The translations under genes and the position numbers were made by a program. This document shows, piece by piece, positions 24,955 to 32,735 of a stretch of DNA of 64,000 bases (position 1 is the first letter of the stretch; the number at the start of each line of letters is the position of its first letter). The notes below the pieces were generated by a model. The model saw only the letters and a list, made by a program, of their open reading frames with translations, did not search any database and was not told where the DNA came from. The DNA comes from Streptomyces sp. NRRL F-5123. Its GTDB lineage: Bacteria > Actinomycetota > Actinomycetes > Streptomycetales > Streptomycetaceae. The stretch is from positions 1-64,000 of the forward strand of contig NZ_JOHY01000017.1 in assembly GCF_000721495.1 (NCBI RefSeq), given 5' to 3'.

Positions 24955-25083
24955 CACCCGTCCCGTGCCTCATCCCGCCCGGCGCGAGCTGCGCGGTTCG
25001 CCGGTCACGCCGGCGACCGTACGGACGGGTACGTGCCGAGGGCGGCGCGGAGGGCGGGCTCCCGGCCGGTACGGGCAGGCCGT

Positions 25084-25180
25084 TCAGGCGTCCCACTCCC
25101 AGGTGTGGCGCCCCGGGTGCGCCGCGAAGAGGGCGCAGCCGGTGGTGGGGCCGTGCGCGGGGCAGTCCGGGAGGACAGCG
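25084..25180 (-). pseudogene. C-terminal remnant of a small Cys-containing protein
   Basis: The minus strand reads VLPDCPAHGPTTGCALFAAH, then PGRHTWEWDA and a stop at 25084. This resembles the end of the short proteins that often accompany XRE-DUF397 genes in Streptomyces. No start codon or N-terminal half can be found, because the frame runs into the DUF5753 remnant of the opposite strand. Confidence 0.5.
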
Positions 25181-25202
25181 ACCTCGCGCGGGCGGCCGCG
25201 CG

Positions 25203-25640
25203 TACCGGGCCACACAAGACAGGATCGAGGCGCTGGTCGCCGCACGGATGGCGCGACAGGCGATCTTCAGGGGAGAGGAGCCACCGTACTTCTGGGCCGT
25301 CCTGGACGAGTCCGTATTGCACCGCCGGGTCGGCGGGCCCGAAGTAATGGAGCGGCAGCTGGAGCGATTGCTGAAGGATTCCGCAAGCCCGAACGTGACG
25401 ATCCAGATCCTGCCGTTCACGGCTGGTACCCAAGCCGCCATGAGCGGTGACTTCACCCTCTGGTCGTACCCCGATCGCTCGGACGTGCTCTACGTGGAAG
25501 GCCTCGCGGTGACGGCCCTGAAGGAAAGCGTGGCCGACGTCGAGAGCGCCCGACCGACATATGATCTGCTCCAGGCCGCCGCATCCTCGGGTGAGCAAAT
25601 CGGCGGAGATGATCCGCAGTGCTCTGGAGGGCTATACCTC
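25203..25640 (+). pseudogene. Truncated, frameshifted XRE/DUF5753 regulator
   Basis: The frame from about 25203 reads YRATQDRIEALVAARMARQA, PPYFWAVLDESVLHRRVGG, VTIQILPFTAGTQAAMSGDF and ARPTYDLLQAAA, which is the C-terminal half of DUF5753. The expected end (SAEMIRSALEG) is present in another frame from about 25585, so a single-base frameshift lies near 25578-25590. The N-terminal helix-turn-helix is missing, with no homologous sequence upstream. The intact relative is the gene at 59520-60374. Confidence 0.8.
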
Positions 25641-25844
25641 ATGGCCAACCTCACCAGCGCGGCCTGGCGCAAAAGCTCGTACAGCACTGGCCAGGGCGGC
25701 GAGTGCATCGAGGTCGCCGACGGCCTCGACATCATCCCCGTACGGGACTCCAAAGACCCCCACGGCCCCGCCCTCACCTTCGCCCCCGCGGCCTGGACCG
25801 CGTTCATCGACGACGTCAAGGCGGGGCGCTACCCCGGGGCCTGA
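25641..25844 (+). CDS. DUF397 domain protein
   Basis: This 67-residue protein shows the DUF397 pattern AAWRKSSYSTGQGGECIEVA, then VRDSKDPHGPALTFAPAAWTAF. DUF397 proteins usually partner with an adjacent XRE/DUF5753 regulator, and in some cases act as its antagonist or sensor. Here that partner is broken. CTGGAGGG precedes ATG 25641 by about nine bases. Its last 16 bases overlap the 3' end of the convergent STAND gene. Confidence 0.85.
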   Translation: MANLTSAAWRKSSYSTGQGGECIEVADGLDIIPVRDSKDPHGPALTFAPAAWTAFIDDVKAGRYPGA

Positions 25845-28045
25845 CCCTCGCGCCAGGCCGCTGCTTTGGCGAGGACGGCGCGGGTGTCGGGGTGGTCCGC
25901 GCCCAGCACCCGCGTCATGTCGTCCACAAGTGCGGCGTAGGCGGCCAGCGCCGCCTCCGTGTCGCCCGCCCTGCCCAGGCTCTTGGCCAGGTCCTCGCGC
26001 AGGACGAAGGCGTTGCGGTGGTCGGGTCCGAGGACCCGCACCACATCGCTCAGCAGCTCGGTGAATGCTGCCACCGCCCCCTCCACGTCGCCCGCCCTGC
26101 CGCGCCACCGGGCGAGGATGTGGCGCAGGGCGAGGGTGCGCCGGTCGTCAGGGCCGAAGACCCGCACCACGTCGGGCAGCAGCCCGGTGAACGCCGCCAC
26201 CGCGCCCTCCGGGTCTCCGGACTCACCCCGCCACCGCGCCAGGCCGAGCCGGGCGGAGAGGGTGTTGTGGTGGTCCGGGCCGTGGACGCGCCGGGTGTCG
26301 TGCAGCAGCTCGGTGTACGCCGCCACGGCCCCTTCCCCGTCACCGGACTCGCCGCGCCACTCGGCGAGGTCGAGCTTGGTGGCCAGCGTGCTGTAGTCGT
26401 TGCGGCCCAGGACCCGCGTCCGGTCCTCGAGCAGTTCCTCGTACGCCACTGCCGCGCCCGCCGCGTCACCCGCCCGGCCCCGCGCCTGGGCGCCGAGCTG
26501 CCGGGCGACGAGCGTGCACCAGTGGTCGCGCCCCAGGTGCCGGGTGGTCGCCTCGGTCAGCGCGCGGTAGAACTCCTCGGCCTCGGCGGCCTGCAAGGCG
26601 TCCTCCAGGCTCATGCCGTAGCGGAACAGCACCATATGGGCGCCGCTGCGCTCGTAAAGGCACCCGGTGGGCTCGCCCAGGGCGATGAGCGCGGCGGCGT
26701 TCGCGCGCAGTGCGGCGGCGAGGGCGATGTCGCGCTCGTTCTCCGGCCAGGCCTCGGCGAGCGCGTCCGCGGCCGCCCGGAGGCACGCGGCGAACCGCCG
26801 CGGGGTGAGGGCGTCGCGGGTTGTGCGCTGCACCAACGCGTGGACGTGGAGCGCCCGTTGCGGCTCCTCCGGGGTGTGGTCGACGAGGCTCAACCGGTGC
26901 AGGAGCCGCAGCGTCTCGTGGACCTGCCCGGCGGTGACGCGGCGGGTGCGGCCCCGCAGGAGACGCCCGCGGCCCTTCCGGGCGAGGAAGGCGCGGGTGG
27001 CCGGGGCGGTCAGGACGTCCGCGGGGATGCCGTTCGGGTCCAGCATCGCCGTCAGCGCGAGCAGCGAGCGGGCCAGGCCGCGGGGCTCGCAGGTGTCGGC
27101 CAGCTCGGCGGACAGGGACCACGCCGCCGCGACGGGGACGCGCTGGTCGTCGGGGAGGGCGTCCGGGGCGGGCAGGGCGTGCGCGAGGGTGCGGGTGCGG
27201 TCGGCGAGCAGCGCGCGGTACGCGGCGGCGCCGAGGGCCTGGTCCGCGAGGTACGCCGCCGCCTGCGACAGGGCCAGCGGCAGGCGGCCCAACTCCGCCG
27301 CGAGGGAGGCGAGTTCGCCAGCAGGCTCGGTACGCCCGTGGGCCGCGAGAACCCCGGCGAGGTAGGCGCTCGCCTCGTCCGGCGTGAAGGGGCCCACGTC
27401 GATACGGCGGCGGCCCGTACCGGTCAGGGCGGCGTCGCGGCGGCGGGTCGTGACGAGGGTGCGGCCGGCCGGGCTGTCCGGCGGCCACAGGCCCCTGAGG
27501 TCCGCCGGGTCGGCGACGTCGTCCAGCACGACGAGCCAGCGGTGCGGTTTGGCCCGCAGCCAGGCGAGGAAAGCGGCAGCGGCCTGCTCCGGCTCCGCCG
27601 GGTCCGCCCCGCACAGCTCGGCGGCGGCCTGCGCGTAGGACGCGACGACGGCGGGGCGGCCGGTGGCCGTGACCCACACGAGGACGTCCAGCTCGCGGGC
27701 GTCCCACGCCCGGTGCGCGTGCGCGGCGGCGAGCTGCGTCTTGCCGACGCCGCCCAGGCCCGTCAGGACGTGGCAGGGGCCCGGCGCCCGCAGCTCGGCG
27801 GATTCCGGCCGCGTCTGGAAGGACTGGGCCGGTGCGGGCACGACCCCGACCTGGTGCGGCAGCGTCGCGGGCTGCCGGGGCGCGGCGTACAGCGTGACGT
27901 GCTCGGCCGTCCCGACCGCGAAGCCGCCCCCGGCCGCCCGGACCTCCACGTCCCGCCCGGCCCTCAGCCCGTATCCGCGGTCCCGGCCGCGTCCGCCCCC
28001 GTGCCCGCGTCCGCCCCCGTGCCCGCCGGGCACCGTGTCCACCAC
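25829..28045 (-). CDS. NB-ARC/TPR STAND protein
   Basis: The 738-residue protein begins with a Gly/Arg-rich stretch. The NB-ARC NTPase follows, with Walker A TGLGGVGKT, Walker B WLVVLDDVAD, the RNBS-B-like TLVTTRRRD and GLPL-like GRLPLALSQAAAYL. From about residue 490 to the end there are at least five 42-residue tetratricopeptide-like repeats, each containing a version of LGRDHxxTLxxRxxLAxWRGRxGD. The TPR array probably senses a ligand and releases the NTPase. Proteins of this design regulate antibiotic production or act in defence. No effector domain is visible at the N-terminus. GTG 28045 or the adjacent GTG 28042 starts it. Confidence 0.88.
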   Translation of the reverse strand: MVDTVPGGHGGGRGHGGGRGRDRGYGLRAGRDVEVRAAGGGFAVGTAEHVTLYAAPRQPATLPHQVGVVPAPAQSFQTRPESAELRAPGPCHVLTGLGGVGKTQLAAAHAHRAWDARELDVLVWVTATGRPAVVASYAQAAAELCGADPAEPEQAAAAFLAWLRAKPHRWLVVLDDVADPADLRGLWPPDSPAGRTLVTTRRRDAALTGTGRRRIDVGPFTPDEASAYLAGVLAAHGRTEPAGELASLAAELGRLPLALSQAAAYLADQALGAAAYRALLADRTRTLAHALPAPDALPDDQRVPVAAAWSLSAELADTCEPRGLARSLLALTAMLDPNGIPADVLTAPATRAFLARKGRGRLLRGRTRRVTAGQVHETLRLLHRLSLVDHTPEEPQRALHVHALVQRTTRDALTPRRFAACLRAAADALAEAWPENERDIALAAALRANAAALIALGEPTGCLYERSGAHMVLFRYGMSLEDALQAAEAEEFYRALTEATTRHLGRDHWCTLVARQLGAQARGRAGDAAGAAVAYEELLEDRTRVLGRNDYSTLATKLDLAEWRGESGDGEGAVAAYTELLHDTRRVHGPDHHNTLSARLGLARWRGESGDPEGAVAAFTGLLPDVVRVFGPDDRRTLALRHILARWRGRAGDVEGAVAAFTELLSDVVRVLGPDHRNAFVLREDLAKSLGRAGDTEAALAAYAALVDDMTRVLGADHPDTRAVLAKAAAWREGQAPG

Positions 28046-28202
28046 CCCGCACCACCTCCGGCACCGATTCTCCCGCCGGGGGCTTCTCGGGGCGAAGGTT
28101 TCACAGGGGCCGGGTGGACCGATTAGCTCACTTATTGCCCATCCGAGTCATCATCTGCGCGTATTGCTCAAAAATTTGGCACAAAAGGGGATCTCTTTAC
28201 CA

Positions 28203-28224
28203 CGGGCTCGAACATACGAGCCCG
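28203..28224. promoter_or_regulatory. Inverted repeat before the small secreted protein gene
   Basis: CGGGCTCG and CGAGCCCG form a perfect 8-bp inverted repeat with a 6-nt loop, 28 bp upstream of the ATG at 28252. It follows an AT-rich stretch (28120-28195) likely to hold the promoter. Confidence 0.5.
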
Positions 28225-28251
28225 ACCCGCACAGAAAAAGGACCCTCACTC

Positions 28252-28572
28252 ATGCGCGCACCCGCACGCCTGGCCAAGCTCGCCCTGACCCTCGGCTCGG
28301 CGGCCGTACTGGCCGTCGGCATGACGACCGACGCCCACGCCGCCACGGGGGCGATCCGGTACTTCGACTTCGCCCAGCACGAGTTCCGGATCGACAACCC
28401 GCCGGACAACGTCTGCCTCAACCTCCAGTTTCACGCCTGGCTGCTCGCCAACGACACGGACAAGACGCTGAGTTACTTCTTCGGCGCGAACTGCACCAAC
28501 TTCACCGGGAATCTCGACCCGGGCCGGGCGGTGACCAACCAGAGCCCGCTGTCGGTGCGGATCATCGGCTGA
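28252..28572 (+). CDS. Small secreted protein of unknown function
   Basis: The 106-residue precursor has a signal peptide of about 31 residues (MRAPARLAKLALTLGSAAVL to DAHAA). The mature domain of about 75 residues has two cysteines (NVCLNLQ, GANCTNF) that probably form one disulphide. It is beta-rich with several Asn/Asp turns. AAAAGGA lies ten bases before ATG 28252. A strong terminator follows. The AT-rich upstream region differs from its neighbours and suggests separate, perhaps stage-specific, expression. I do not recognise the family. Confidence 0.82.
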   Translation: MRAPARLAKLALTLGSAAVLAVGMTTDAHAATGAIRYFDFAQHEFRIDNPPDNVCLNLQFHAWLLANDTDKTLSYFFGANCTNFTGNLDPGRAVTNQSPLSVRIIG

Positions 28573-28578
28573 CGCCGC

Positions 28579-28611
28579 CCGTGGTCGGGGCCCGTGAGGT
28601 CCCGACCACGG
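28579..28611. terminator. Bidirectional terminator
   Basis: CCGTGGTCGGGGCC pairs with GGTCCCGACCACGG (14 bp, one G-U position) around a 5-nt loop between two convergent genes. Confidence 0.85.
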
Positions 28612-28633
28612 CACACCGCCGGGAGCCGCCGGT

Positions 28634-29278
28634 TCAGCGCCGCCAGAACAGGTGGTGCACGACGCCGCTCGGGCTCGGGATCACCTCCAGGTGGAAGCGG
28701 TCCTCCAGGTCGTGCGGGGACTCCCACAGCGGCAGCCCCTCCCCCAGCTCCACCGGCGCGACCGCCACGTGCAGCGAGTCGACGAGGTCGGCGTCCAGGA
28801 ACTCCCGGACCGTCGTGACTCCGCCGCCCAGCCGTACGTCCTTGCCGTCCGCCGCCTCGCGGGCCTGCGCGAGGACGGTCGCCGGGTCGGCGTCGACGAA
28901 GTGGAAGGTCGTGTCGGAGAGCGAGAACGACGGCCGGGGGTGGTGCGTCATGACGAAGACCGGCGTACGGAACGGCGGCTCGTCACCCCACCAGCCCTGC
29001 CACTCGTAGTCCTCCCACGGCCCGCGCTGCGGCCCGAACTTGTTGCGCCCCATGATCTCGGCGCCGATGTTGTTCAGGAAGTCCCGCGTGAAGTAGTCGT
29101 CAAGACCCCTTGTGCCGCCGGACTCCGTGCGGCCCACCCAGCTCGCCGTCGCCCCGGCCCAGCTGAACAGCCGCTCGGGATGCGGCAGCCCGAACGGCAA
29201 CTCCAGACTCTGGTTCTCCGCGGCCGCGAAGCCGTCCTGCGAGACGCAGAAGTTCATGACCCTCAGTAGCTGACCCAT
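28634..29278 (-). CDS. Dihydrofolate reductase (RibD C-terminal) family protein
   Basis: This 214-residue protein shows the YyaP/RibD-like NADPH-dependent reductase pattern: VMNFCVSQDGFAA at the start, EIMGRNKFGPQRG, PVFVMTHHPRPSF, DVRLGGGVTTVREFLDADLV and LHVAVAPVELGEGLPLW. These proteins reduce pterin- or pyrimidine-like substrates, and the exact one is unknown. ATG 29278 follows GCGAGGTC; the frame stays open to 29332 and a later ATG (MNFCV) is possible. The gene is monocistronic and ends at a shared terminator. Confidence 0.88.
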   Translation of the reverse strand: MGQLLRVMNFCVSQDGFAAAENQSLELPFGLPHPERLFSWAGATASWVGRTESGGTRGLDDYFTRDFLNNIGAEIMGRNKFGPQRGPWEDYEWQGWWGDEPPFRTPVFVMTHHPRPSFSLSDTTFHFVDADPATVLAQAREAADGKDVRLGGGVTTVREFLDADLVDSLHVAVAPVELGEGLPLWESPHDLEDRFHLEVIPSPSGVVHHLFWRR

Positions 29279-29721
29279 GGCGTTGACCTCGCCGTTCCTT
29301 GTCGTGTGCGGTGTGCGGGACGGATGCCCCACACGTACATGCGTCGAACGGCGCGGCCCGGGATCGACACGGCACCGAAAGAGTTTTCCCGGCAGCGCGG
29401 ACTGCAGGCCCGCAACCGGAATGCCCCGTTCCGACGTGACGACCCGTGTGTTCGCGCGTTGTCCCGTTCGGATGGCCCGTCGTTCTGTCCCACGATCTCG
29501 GCCTGCGGTCTCCGGGGCGAGTCGGACGGCGTCACCTTAGGCTTCCGTCTTCGCCAACTACGGCTCCAGGGGCGGGAACCCGTCGATTCGAGCAGGACAG
29601 CCGCAGCCGGTACATGGGAGCGGCTGCCCCTTCCGCGCCCCGTACTGAGTAGAAGCCCTTTGCGTACGCAGCGGCATCGGGCGGGTGAACGAGATCATGT
29701 GCGCCCGCCGCGGGAAGAGAG
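29279..29721. other. Gene-poor stretch, probably eroded
   Basis: These 443 bases have lower G+C than the window and no frame with sustained third-position bias. Short frames exist on both strands but none resembles a known protein. It borders the flavin-monooxygenase remnant and may hold the remains of lost genes. Confidence 0.5.
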
Positions 29722-30092
29722 TCAGGCGCTCGCAGCGGTGAAGTGCTCCTCGATGAGTTCAAAGGAGCGAACGCGGGCGCGCAGGTCGTGGGTCGGTGTG
29801 TACAGCATCAGTTCGTCCGCCCCGGTCTCTACTGCTGGCTGCGCAAGGCGCCGCGCAACCTTCTCGGGAGCTCCGACAGCCTGCCACGTCCGACACAACC
29901 AGGCTTCCGGCAGGGGTCCGGAGCGACCTCATCGACCAGCGAAGGCAGGATCCCCGCCAGGTCTTTCCGGTATTCCGCATCTGTCTCCGGGCCAGCTCCG
30001 CGACGCAGGGCCCTTGCGGTGGCCTCGTCGAAGGTGCCGGAACCGGGACGGATGGCCGAAGTGGCGGCGCTGGCGGCCAGGGTTGCCTGGGC
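29722..30092 (-). pseudogene. Remnant of a luciferase-like flavin monooxygenase
   Basis: The 3' end on the minus strand is recognisable: GAPEKVARRLAQPAVETGAD, ELMLYTPTHDLRARVRS and FELIEEHFTAASA, then a stop at 29722. This is the C-terminal barrel segment of the LLM-class oxidoreductases. Upstream sequence reading ATARALRRGAGPETDAEYRK then LAGILPSLVDEVAP lies in a different frame, so at least one frameshift occurred near 29880-29900. The N-terminal two thirds of the gene, with the FMN site, are absent. It abuts the stop of the next gene. Confidence 0.7.
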
Positions 30093-30740
30093 CTACATCC
30101 GTGACCTGCCTCTGTCGTCGAGGACTACTGCGGTCTGACGGATGAAGGTGCCTCCCACGGCAGAGCGGAGGAGGAAGTCGGCGACGTTCGTGCGAGAGGT
30201 CGAGGGGAAGATCGGCGTCTTCTTGACGTCCTCGAGCACAGCGGTGCTATAGCGCGTGCTGTCACCGTTGTTCAACGCTCCGGGATATTCGAGGGTCCAC
30301 TTCAGATCGCTGGCCTTCAAGAGCACTTCCGAGGCGGCCTTGTCCGCGTAGGTTTTCCGGAGCACGGTTCGGAAAAGAGGGCCCACGAGGAATGAGGCCT
30401 TGGCGAGGGAGTCGCCGACTCCGAACGCGGACAGCACAACGAAACGGTCGACGCCAGAAGTCTTCGCGGACGTGATGACCGCGCGGACCATGTCGGTGAT
30501 CAGGGTCGGGGTCTCGCCGGCGCTCTTCACCCCGAGCGTGCTGACGATCGCGTCGTGGCCCTGGGCCGCCTTCGCAATCACGGCGGCAGCGGTGACGTCA
30601 CCGATGACGTTTTGAGCGCGCTGGTCGACGGAGGAACCAGCTCGCCGAACGAGGGCAGTGACTTGGTGTCCCTCGTCGAGTGCCTTCTTGACGAAGAGGA
30701 CGCCGGTGCGCCCGGTTGCTCCAAGGACAAGAAACTTCAC
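30093..30740 (-). CDS. NAD(P)H-binding (NmrA/SDR-a like) oxidoreductase
   Basis: The 215-residue protein has the nucleotide-binding motif GATGRTG (residues 8-14) after a first beta strand KFLVLGA. VIGDVTAAAVIAKAAQGHDA, GVDRFVVLSAFGVGD, SDLKWTLEYPGALNNGD and VADFLLRSAVGGTFIRQT follow, the pattern of NAD(P)-binding quinone-oxidoreductase-like or flavin-reductase-like proteins. Length is normal for this subgroup. GTG 30740 is preceded by GAGGGAAG. A near-consensus promoter overlapped by the MarR operator (30912-30940) lies about 170 bp upstream. It is divergent from a second NAD(P)-binding gene, and both are expected to be redox-stress genes. Confidence 0.88.
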   Translation of the reverse strand: MKFLVLGATGRTGVLFVKKALDEGHQVTALVRRAGSSVDQRAQNVIGDVTAAAVIAKAAQGHDAIVSTLGVKSAGETPTLITDMVRAVITSAKTSGVDRFVVLSAFGVGDSLAKASFLVGPLFRTVLRKTYADKAASEVLLKASDLKWTLEYPGALNNGDSTRYSTAVLEDVKKTPIFPSTSRTNVADFLLRSAVGGTFIRQTAVVLDDRGRSRM

Positions 30741-30911
30741 GGTACTTCCCTCTCTGGTGAAGGACGAATGGGTGTGCCGGTATTGCGGCCGAGCGGCAGG
30801 AGCCCAGTTCCCGCCCATGCCGTGTCGGAGCCGCCCCTGTCTCTGCCGGCGCCTGCCTGCGCATCGCGGCAGCCGCCTACCATCGCCGGAATATCGTCAG
30901 GATCATTCACA

Positions 30912-30940
30912 AATGTAGTCAGCTGAACTGACTATGTCAA
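30912..30940 (-). promoter_or_regulatory. Sigma-70-like promoter with embedded MarR operator 1
   Basis: On the minus strand TTGACA (30940-30935) and TACATT (30917-30912) are spaced by exactly 17 bp. The spacer contains the palindrome TAGTCAGCTGAACTGACTA (30916-30934). Binding there would block RNA polymerase directly. Confidence 0.8.
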
Positions 30941-31032
30941 ACGGGAGTCGAGTGCCCGCCGACGCCGCACGCGGAGCGCTGGTACGCTCCGCAGGCTCGA
31001 CCTGCACCACGACAAGCTCGCACCCGCCGCCG

Positions 31033-31080
31033 TTGCCATCAGTTCGGATGCATGACTATAGTAGTCACTAAAGCTGACTA
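31033..31080 (+). promoter_or_regulatory. Promoter and MarR operator 2
   Basis: TTGCCA (31033-31038) and TATAGT (31057-31062) are spaced by 18 bp. The operator TAGTCACTAAAGCTGACTA (31062-31080) begins at the last base of the -10 element and covers the start point, about 90 bp before the ATG at 31170. Confidence 0.75.
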
Positions 31081-31169
31081 GTTTGCATGGCGGATCCGCT
31101 GAAGGAGCGGGCGGTGCAACCCAAGGACTGCACACATCCAGAGGACTGAGAGAGAAGGGACCGATACTC

Positions 31170-31763
31170 ATGATCTTGATTACCGGAGCCACCGGCACTG
31201 TCGGTTCGGAAGTCATCAAAGCGCTGCTCCCCGCCCAGGCCGGTAACCTGCGGGTCCTCACCCGCGATCCTGGCGCGGTCTTCCCCGACGGCGCCCAGAA
31301 GGTCGTGGCCGATCTCGGTGACAGCGATCTGGCACCCGCGCTGGACGGTGTGCACGCGGTGTTCTCGATAACCCACGGGCTCAACATCGCCGCACACGAT
31401 CACCGGCTCGTGGCTGCGGCACAGCGAGCGGGCGTGGAGCGAATCGTCAAGCTGTCCGTGCGCAACGTCGGGCACGACGGCACCGACCCGATCACCACCT
31501 TGCACCGGGCCGGCGAGGAAGCGATCCGCGACAGCGGCATCGGGTGGACGTTCCTGCGTCCCACCGCGTTCATGTCCAACGCACTCAATTGGGCGGGAAT
31601 GATCGCGGCCGGTCAGGTCGTGTATGCACCGTTCGCCGCCGGCCGGGCCGCTGTCACCGGCCGCCCGGCACACAGCTTCACCGACTGGGCGAAGGCCCAC
31701 CGCGCCGAGTTCCCCATCCCCGACGTCGTCCAGGACGCCGCAACCATCGAGGAGTCACGATGA
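31170..31763 (+). CDS. NmrA-like NAD(P)-binding protein, internally shortened
   Basis: This 197-residue protein starts MILITGATGTVGSEVIKALL with the GxxGxxG dinucleotide motif. It continues VFSITHGLNI, RAGVERIVKLSVRNVG and GWTFLRPTAFMSNALNWAG as in NmrA-type oxidoreductases, which are usually near 280 residues. After QVVYAPFA the sequence jumps to AAVTGRPAHSFTDWAKAHRA, which matches the extreme C-terminus of full-length relatives. About 80-90 residues of the C-terminal half are therefore missing in frame. It may be inactive. GAGAAGGGA precedes the ATG. It is coupled by ATGA to the hemerythrin gene. Confidence 0.85.
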   Translation: MILITGATGTVGSEVIKALLPAQAGNLRVLTRDPGAVFPDGAQKVVADLGDSDLAPALDGVHAVFSITHGLNIAAHDHRLVAAAQRAGVERIVKLSVRNVGHDGTDPITTLHRAGEEAIRDSGIGWTFLRPTAFMSNALNWAGMIAAGQVVYAPFAAGRAAVTGRPAHSFTDWAKAHRAEFPIPDVVQDAATIEESR

Positions 31764-32410
31764 GCGCCTCCGGACCCCGCGTCGACACCCACGAGATGGT
31801 TCTGATCCACCGCGTCCTCCGGCGCGAGTTCGGTCAGCTACCCCGGCTGTTCCGCTCCGCGGCCGATGACCGGGCCCGATCCAAGGTCATCGGCGCGCAT
31901 GCCCGCGAGATGTTGGACTTCCTTCACACGCACCACACCGGCGAGGACGAACTGCTCTTCCCCCTGCTGCGTGAGCGAGCGGCGCTCGACCCGGAGCTGA
32001 TGGACCGGATGGATGCGCAGCACATGAAGGTCGACGAGGCCGTCAGGGCTCTGGAGGCGGAACTGCCGGCGTGGACCGCGAGCGCTGACGCCGCTGCCGG
32101 CGAGCGGATGGCGACCCGCGTCGAAGCCACGACGCCGACGTTGATCGCCCACCTGGCCGAGGAGGAGCAGCAACTGCTTCCCATCGTCTCGGTCACGGTG
32201 ACGCAAAGTGAATGGGACGCGCTCGCCAGGCACGGCATGAGCGCGATCCCGCTCACCCGGCGGCTGGTCATCCTCGGCCACATCACCGAGGAGGCCAGTG
32301 ACACCGAACGGCAGAAGTTCATGCAGGTCATACCGGCCCCAGCCCGTTTGGCCTACAAGCTGATCGGCCACCGCCAGTTCATCCGCGAAACCACCGCGAT
32401 CCGCGGCTGA
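31760..32410 (+). CDS. Hemerythrin HHE domain protein
   Basis: A 216-residue four-helix-bundle protein with di-iron ligands visible as THEMVLIHRVL, FLHTHHTGEDELLFPLL (H...HxxxE), DAQHMKVDEAV and LIAHLAEEEQQLLP. The final 60 residues (ALARHGMSAIPLTRRLVILG and beyond) are an extra helical segment seen in actinobacterial members. It may bind oxygen, nitric oxide or iron in redox stress. ATG 31760 overlaps the stop of the NAD(P)-binding gene (ATGA), so both are in one operon under MarR operator 2. Confidence 0.9.
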   Translation: MSASGPRVDTHEMVLIHRVLRREFGQLPRLFRSAADDRARSKVIGAHAREMLDFLHTHHTGEDELLFPLLRERAALDPELMDRMDAQHMKVDEAVRALEAELPAWTASADAAAGERMATRVEATTPTLIAHLAEEEQQLLPIVSVTVTQSEWDALARHGMSAIPLTRRLVILGHITEEASDTERQKFMQVIPAPARLAYKLIGHRQFIRETTAIRG

Positions 32411-32735
32411 CCGACCCGCGACCCGACACCACACCCTCTGGTGACGCGCCAGGGCCAGTGGGGGCGGCAGCACTGCTGGCTTGTCGAAGCCGCGTCGCGT
32501 CGTGCGGAACGCGACGCGGTGGTATTCGTGGGGCAGATCCAGCTCGTGGCCACGCTTGTCGCGGGGTGCCCGGTGCGGCCCGTCTGGCACCGCGCATTGT
32601 GGCAATCCCCCGTCCACGTCTGAGCATCGTCAGAATCATTGATGAAATGAGTCAACAGATCCGACTACGACAAAACGGGTTCGGACCTGCCGACCGCGCC
32701 GGCCCGGGTGGCTGGGGATGGGCGGGTCGAGTCCA
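32411..32735. other. Eroded interval with a fossil promoter
   Basis: There is no intact gene. Bases 32616-32680 are clearly related to 30885-30945, the promoter of the other NAD(P)-binding gene, including the operator. The gene that this copy once drove (leftwards) cannot be read in any frame in 32411-32615. Confidence 0.65.
32649..32667 (-). promoter_or_regulatory. Decayed MarR operator 4 in duplicated promoter
   Basis: GAGTCAACAGATCCGACTA keeps 10 of the 12 arm bases of TAGTCA-N7-TGACTA. On the minus strand it sits between TTGTCG and TCATTT at 17-bp spacing, the same architecture as the promoter at 30912-30940. Confidence 0.65.

Larger units (their letters stand above)
24955..25640. other. 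Remnant zone between the small-gene cassette and DUF397
   Basis: No intact gene lies here. It holds a minus-strand Cys-containing remnant (25084-25180) and the C-terminal half of a DUF5753 protein (25203-25640). The 130 bases after 24954 show nothing I can identify. Confidence 0.6.
30741..31169. other. Divergent intergenic region with two MarR operators
   Basis: These 429 bp carry promoters for the genes at 30740 (minus) and 31170 (plus), each with one copy of the 19-bp TAGTCA-N7-TGACTA operator. No further gene is visible. Confidence 0.75.

Noticed and set aside
29540..29620. tRNA-like segment (GATTCGA near 29585)
   Set aside because: No cloverleaf can be drawn: acceptor and anticodon stems do not pair.
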